Source of the DNA: Crocinitomicaceae bacterium
GTDB lineage: Bacteria > Bacteroidota > Bacteroidia > Flavobacteriales_D > Crocinitomicaceae
NCBI GenBank assembly: GCA_017983465.1
Contig: JAGOBK010000003.1
Coordinates: 248,001-312,000 of the forward strand
DNA length: 64,000 bases
Reading direction: 5' to 3'
Part shown: positions 60,585 through 64,000 of the stretch, piece after piece
How the letters are laid out: each line of letters opens with the position of its first letter
Position numbering within the stretch: the stretch's first letter is position 1
Notes under the pieces: model-generated
What the model was told of the DNA's origin: nothing
Databases searched by the model: none
What the model saw: the letters and a program-made list of their open reading frames with translations, nothing else
Made by a program: the position numbers and the translations under genes

Positions 60585-60935
60585 ATGAAATTTAAAGCCC
60601 AACTTGTTCATATTGTCAATCCGGAAGCAGATACTTGCTTTTTTAAAAATGAGTCAATCGATTTGATTTTTAGTACCATTTCACGTTCACCCGAATTACT
60701 GTGCATTTCACTTGATAGGTCACGTTTGAAAAATGTAGGCTATGGACTGGGGGAAATCCATGTATTCACCAATAATTCAGTACAAGAAAAGACAAAGTTT
60801 CATGCTACTCAAAAACGAAAAGAGTGGAAAATCTCCATTTGTCGAACGGATGCATTCCAAGGGATTTACGGCAGAATTGTCTCTCTGAATTCGTCAAAAA
60901 TAAGGTCTTTCATTCAACGAAAATCTACCTACTAA
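60585..60935 (+). CDS. Unknown operon protein, 116 aa
   Basis: The protein starts MKFKAQLVHIVNPEADTCFF and is rich in beta strands (IDLIFSTISRSPELLCISLDRS, GEIHVFTNN), with a basic C-terminus ending SKIRSFIQRKSTY. No domain is recognised. It lies 5 bp after the first and 10 bp before the third gene of the operon. Confidence 0.65.
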   Translation: MKFKAQLVHIVNPEADTCFFKNESIDLIFSTISRSPELLCISLDRSRLKNVGYGLGEIHVFTNNSVQEKTKFHATQKRKEWKISICRTDAFQGIYGRIVSLNSSKIRSFIQRKSTY

Positions 60936-60945
60936 ACTATATCAC

Positions 60946-61395
60946 ATGAACGAACACAAAACAATTCCCCAGGAACAACAGTCCTACCCACCCCTGCGTA
61001 ACATTGCAGATGCCGTCCGTTATTTCATCCAAAGCATGGATGTCGATATGCTCTACAACCTGTTGGACGATAAGATCACCTACCAAGAATTTCACCGCAA
61101 CGAATTCCTGCTAAAACTGGAACGCGTGATGGAGGATTTTAAGTCCAACGGTGACACTTTTCTCAACGCCGTCGAAGGACGCTGTGGCGATTGCTACAAG
61201 GAAAAAACCGGATATATGTTTATCGGTAACAACAGCAAGCGCTACATGAATTTACTCTTCGACCTCGACAAAGGGGAAATCACCGATTTGTTTGAATGTT
61301 CCAATTTCAAAACGCAATTCAAATTTCGACACTTGACAAAACGCGTGTATGTGGATCCAAAAAACTACAATCCCTTCAACCGAAATAACTTATGA
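60946..61395 (+). CDS. Unknown operon protein, 149 aa, NTF2-like pattern
   Basis: The N-terminal half (LRNIADAVRYFIQSMDVDMLYNLLDDKITYQEFHRNEFLLKLERVM) again has the helical opening of an NTF2-like fold. Then comes a Cys pair (GRCGDCYKEKTGYMFIGNNSKRYMNLLF) and a C-terminal basic tail (FKFRHLTKRVYVDPKNYNPFNRNN). It may be a distant paralogue of the first operon protein. It overlaps the next gene by 4 bp (ATGA). Confidence 0.75.
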   Translation: MNEHKTIPQEQQSYPPLRNIADAVRYFIQSMDVDMLYNLLDDKITYQEFHRNEFLLKLERVMEDFKSNGDTFLNAVEGRCGDCYKEKTGYMFIGNNSKRYMNLLFDLDKGEITDLFECSNFKTQFKFRHLTKRVYVDPKNYNPFNRNNL

Positions 61396-61799
61396 AAATT
61401 CTAAGCGACCACTTATTTTACGACTTACTCCACGCTCCGCTGGCCGATTTGCAAAAACAGTTTGGAAGTCAACTTAGACGACTTGAACATTACCGTATTG
61501 ACGGAAACGACGAGCCCTACACGTATTTTTCACGTTACAGTCCCTCGTTCATGAAAATCGACCGCTGGACCCTTTCACTGAGGGAAGGAACCTATGAAAT
61601 CCACGTGGCATCAGAGAATGTAAAGAAACGTTTTCTTCGCTTCAAAGCCAAAGAAACAATGGACATCAAATCGGTGTTGGAAAGAGAACATTACCGTCCA
61701 ACAAAGCACTACCTCAAAGGACTTTCCGCCTGCGTCTACCAAAGTGAAGCAGCCTGCTTGATTGTCAGTCGTTCGAGCATGATTGCCATGAGCTATTAA
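61392..61799 (+). CDS. Unknown operon protein, 135 aa
   Basis: The protein MKILSDHLFYDLLHAP has an alpha/beta composition with WTLSLREGTYEIHVASEN and KRFLRFKAKETMDIKSVLEREHYRPTKHY and ends SRSSMIAMSY. No motif is recognised. It overlaps the previous gene by 4 bp and precedes the zinc-ribbon gene by 30 bp, so it belongs to the operon. Confidence 0.72.
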   Translation: MKILSDHLFYDLLHAPLADLQKQFGSQLRRLEHYRIDGNDEPYTYFSRYSPSFMKIDRWTLSLREGTYEIHVASENVKKRFLRFKAKETMDIKSVLEREHYRPTKHYLKGLSACVYQSEAACLIVSRSSMIAMSY

Positions 61800-61829
61800 T
61801 CATTTTATTCAACTATAAATCTACACTCT

Positions 61830-62516
61830 ATGATTCCAGGACCAACCTACGTTTACGCTTGTCCCGATTGCCAATACCGCGTCAGCAAAAGCAGCTTAGC
61901 AAGTGGCAATACTTTCGGCGCTACCCACTATTCAGATATGCGCGTCGATGCACCGATGATGCCGTCGTATCCACGCATCACCAAATGTGAACGTTGTGAT
62001 TGTACCTTTTGGCTTGACGAAGAAACGAAAGTAGAAGGGGCGATTTTGCCTCAGTTTGCTCATTTTTACGACGACGATTTCACGCCAAACGAATCCAAAA
62101 ATCCAGCTTTTGGAGATCAACAGGAACTGCATCCTGCCAAGGAACTAGAACGCGATGACATCAAAGATGCGCTTTTTATGAATGTCCAAAGGGATGACGA
62201 TGACGAACTGTACTTGCGCTATCGATTGATGTGGGGATACCACAAACAGCTGGAAGATGGCTCCTTGACGCGCAAGGCATTAAACGAGGACGGAGATTAC
62301 CTAGATAACATTGATGCCATTTTAAACTTAATCGAAGAGGAAGAAAACGGTCAATTATTTCGTGCCGAACTGAATCGCTTCGCTGGAAGATTTGATCGCT
62401 CATTTGAACTACTCGAACCAAGCTTAAACGATCCTTTATGGGGTGTGATTTCCAAGAAAATGAAGGAGCTCGGCGAATCAGGAAATCGCGATGTGTTTAT
62501 TTTTGATATTCCTTAA
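61830..62516 (+). CDS. Zinc-ribbon protein of unknown function
   Basis: The 228-residue protein opens with CPDCQYRVSKSSLASGNTFGATHYSD and continues with ITKCERCDCTFWLDEETK. These are two CxxC pairs about 40 residues apart that should form one zinc ribbon, in a frame starting PGPTYVYACP. The rest is acidic and helical (LERDDIKDALFMN, YLRYRLMWGYHKQLEDGSLTRKALNEDGDYLDNI, RFAGRFDRSFELLEP) with a TPR-like feel. Zinc ribbons often bind nucleic acid or proteins; the role is open. It lies in the middle of the sigma-54 operon. Confidence 0.78.
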   Translation: MIPGPTYVYACPDCQYRVSKSSLASGNTFGATHYSDMRVDAPMMPSYPRITKCERCDCTFWLDEETKVEGAILPQFAHFYDDDFTPNESKNPAFGDQQELHPAKELERDDIKDALFMNVQRDDDDELYLRYRLMWGYHKQLEDGSLTRKALNEDGDYLDNIDAILNLIEEEENGQLFRAELNRFAGRFDRSFELLEPSLNDPLWGVISKKMKELGESGNRDVFIFDIP

Positions 62517-62589
62517 ATTTAATCCATGAAAATCTACCTTGACGCCATGCAACAATGGCTTTGTGTTAGATTGAATAAATCTCAATAAA

Positions 62590-63249
62590 ATGGAAAATGG
62601 ATTTTACGCCCTCTTACCCTTACTTGGAATTTTAGCCTTGATCAAGCGCGTAAGAGATAATCGCTATCAAAAATCAACTGAAATTAAAGTAGAAGAACCA
62701 AGGACTCCATCTTTTCCCTTACCCGATAAAATAGGAGCCATGTTTCGTGACGAAGCACAACATCAAGCATGTGTTTGGGAAGAATTAACGCGTCTTCACA
62801 GAAATCGAAGTTGGAGGTTTGGCGTATTTGAAAGTGAGAACTACGTGGAATCTATTTTTCACATTACTGAAGATACGGATGAATTTTACCGTTACCTCTT
62901 GTATGCTCAACAGCTGCATTTCGATGTGAGAGTCCTGAACTCATTTCCACCAGAAATCACGACAGATCTCTTTGTTTTAGCGGCACACTTCAATAACTTA
63001 TTGACTTTCGGAAAAGTGGTCGTGGATGTGAATCGCAACAATGTAATCTTCAGCCACCAAAATGAACTCACACTTTATTCCGTCTTTCCAGAAAAAATTG
63101 AAATGGACTTGAGTCGACACTTTTATATTTCGAAGGATGTTTATTGGGCATTTCAGAAGTACGTATCCGAAAGAGAGGAACCGGTCATTATCATAGGCGA
63201 ATTAATAAATCTTCAGAAAATGCGAAATGAAAACACGGAACAAAATTGA
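62590..63249 (+). CDS. Unknown protein with N-terminal membrane anchor
   Basis: The 219-residue product has a short N-terminal hydrophobic stretch (GFYALLPLLGILALIKRV), probably a membrane anchor. A cytoplasmic alpha/beta domain follows without recognised motifs (DEAQHQACVWEELTRLHRNRSWRFGVFE, FFPEIT-like TTDLFVLAAHFNNLLTFGKVVVDV, EPVIIIGELINLQK). It follows the zinc-ribbon gene after 73 bp and may have its own start signals. It shares direction and style with the operon. Confidence 0.72.
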   Translation: MENGFYALLPLLGILALIKRVRDNRYQKSTEIKVEEPRTPSFPLPDKIGAMFRDEAQHQACVWEELTRLHRNRSWRFGVFESENYVESIFHITEDTDEFYRYLLYAQQLHFDVRVLNSFPPEITTDLFVLAAHFNNLLTFGKVVVDVNRNNVIFSHQNELTLYSVFPEKIEMDLSRHFYISKDVYWAFQKYVSEREEPVIIIGELINLQKMRNENTEQN

Positions 63250-63310
63250 GGTTTATCCGACCAACTCTGTTACCAAAACATCCCTTTTACATTTTACTAA
63301 AAAGACGCCT

Positions 63311-64000
63311 ATGAAAATCCACCTTGTTTTATTGCTGCTTCTGCTGTCGATTGTAGCAAACGCAACGAGCATTCAAACCGAACGTTCCCCTTTCAATGTG
63401 ATTGATGCGTACATGCGTCATTGTCCGGCGGCTTCGGAAAAATCAATAGCAGATATAGCCTATTACATCAATCGCTCTGCTCGAACAGACTTGGAAAAAG
63501 CACGCGCTGTGTACATATGGATGACAGACAATATTTCCTACAACGATGCCGGATACAACTCAGGTAATTTGGGAGATAATTCCGCCGAGAACGTACTAAA
63601 AACACGTGTAGCAGTCTGCGCTGGATTCGCGGATTTGTTTACCGCAATTGCCGTCAAAACTGGAATTGAAGCCATCACGATTACAGGTTATGCGAAAGGG
63701 TACGGCTATTCCGAAGGTGATACCTTCGACGATACCGACCACGCCTGGAATGCCGTTAAAATCGATGGTGCGTGGAAAATCTACGATGCCACTTGGGGTC
63801 AAGGCGGTGGATCAGAAGACAGCCGCGGACGCCTGAAGTCCACCAAAAAGTTCGACGAACAATGGTTTAATGTCGACCCGAAACATTCCGTTTTTACGCA
63901 CTTAGCGCAGTTTCCTTACGAAAACTTCCTTCCGCAAAACATCAGCTTGACTGAATTTGAACGCCTTCCCGATCTCCAACCGAAAATCTTTCAATACGGA
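63311..64000 (+). CDS. Exported transglutaminase-like cysteine protease-fold protein, partial
   Basis: The reading frame is open from the ATG at 63311 to the window end (230 codons), so the C-terminus is missing. A signal peptide (MKIHLVLLLLLLSIVANA) is followed by a transglutaminase-like core: ARAVYIWMTDNISYN, the catalytic Cys in VCAGFADLFTAIAVKTGIEA, the His in DTDHAWNAVKIDGAWKIYDATWG, and the Asp of YDATWG. It resembles kyphoscoliosis-peptidase-type proteins. It would act in the periplasm or outside the cell. It lies 61 bp after the previous gene in the same direction. Confidence 0.85.
   Translation, partial: MKIHLVLLLLLLSIVANATSIQTERSPFNVIDAYMRHCPAASEKSIADIAYYINRSARTDLEKARAVYIWMTDNISYNDAGYNSGNLGDNSAENVLKTRVAVCAGFADLFTAIAVKTGIEAITITGYAKGYGYSEGDTFDDTDHAWNAVKIDGAWKIYDATWGQGGGSEDSRGRLKSTKKFDEQWFNVDPKHSVFTHLAQFPYENFLPQNISLTEFERLPDLQPKIFQYG

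Overview
The window looks like a chromosomal segment of a low-GC Bacteroidota bacterium, most likely a flavobacterium of the Fluviicola/Crocinitomicaceae type. The taxon is inferred from several type IX secretion (T9SS) cargo proteins with type A and type B (CHU_C) sorting domains, from -7 boxes of the form TAnnTTTG close to many start codons, and from the gene content (DUF1501/DUF1800 pair, DUF1573, DUF6702, VPS10-like propeller, TM2 protein).

Positions 1-39,900 are mainly housekeeping and cell-surface genes. They include class II aldolase (partial), a MazEF-type toxin-antitoxin pair, uvrB, fabI, osmC-rlmB, a HAD hydrolase, upp, an M1 peptidase, der-era, an MFS carrier, kup, tRNA-Leu(GAG), a metallo-hydrolase/thioesterase pair and tRNA-Asp(GTC). 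Large secreted proteins are interspersed; one carries eleven exact-length 198-bp tandem repeats. Two non-coding stretches are unusual. The 760 bp after tRNA-Leu hold a nested hairpin that mirrors the tRNA 3' end, plus a tandem array of a 17-nt motif and GC-rich palindromes. The 420 bp after tRNA-Asp hold two copies of a terminator, one with a second hairpin inserted in its loop.

Positions 40,000-54,300 are an accessory, defence-like region. An AbiE-like module (HTH protein, HigA-like antitoxin, frame-disrupted AbiEii toxin) and a truncated sigma-factor fragment come first. A cassette follows: MazG-like pyrophosphohydrolase, nuclease-DUF2075 helicase, HNH endonuclease, PLD-SF2 helicase-DUF3427, NUDIX hydrolase, SF1 helicase-nuclease, WYL regulator. 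The two outer promoters of this cassette carry near-identical 59-bp double operators, each with sites 41 bp apart and facing inward. This implies that the WYL protein controls both ends as one regulon. A Fic protein with a 13-bp perfect inverted repeat at its promoter follows.

Positions 57,900-64,000 hold what may be an undescribed system. A CARF-like/sigma-54 AAA+ activator resembling RtcR is encoded here, but no rtcA/rtcB or CRISPR genes are visible. A class III Fic gene lies next to it. Then come a pair of 14-bp direct repeats, a textbook sigma-54 promoter (TTGGCA-N6-TTGC), and a tightly packed run of six genes of unknown function, followed by a transglutaminase-like gene cut by the window end. 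The simplest reading is that a nucleotide or RNA-end ligand bound by the CARF-like domain switches this operon on through sigma-54.
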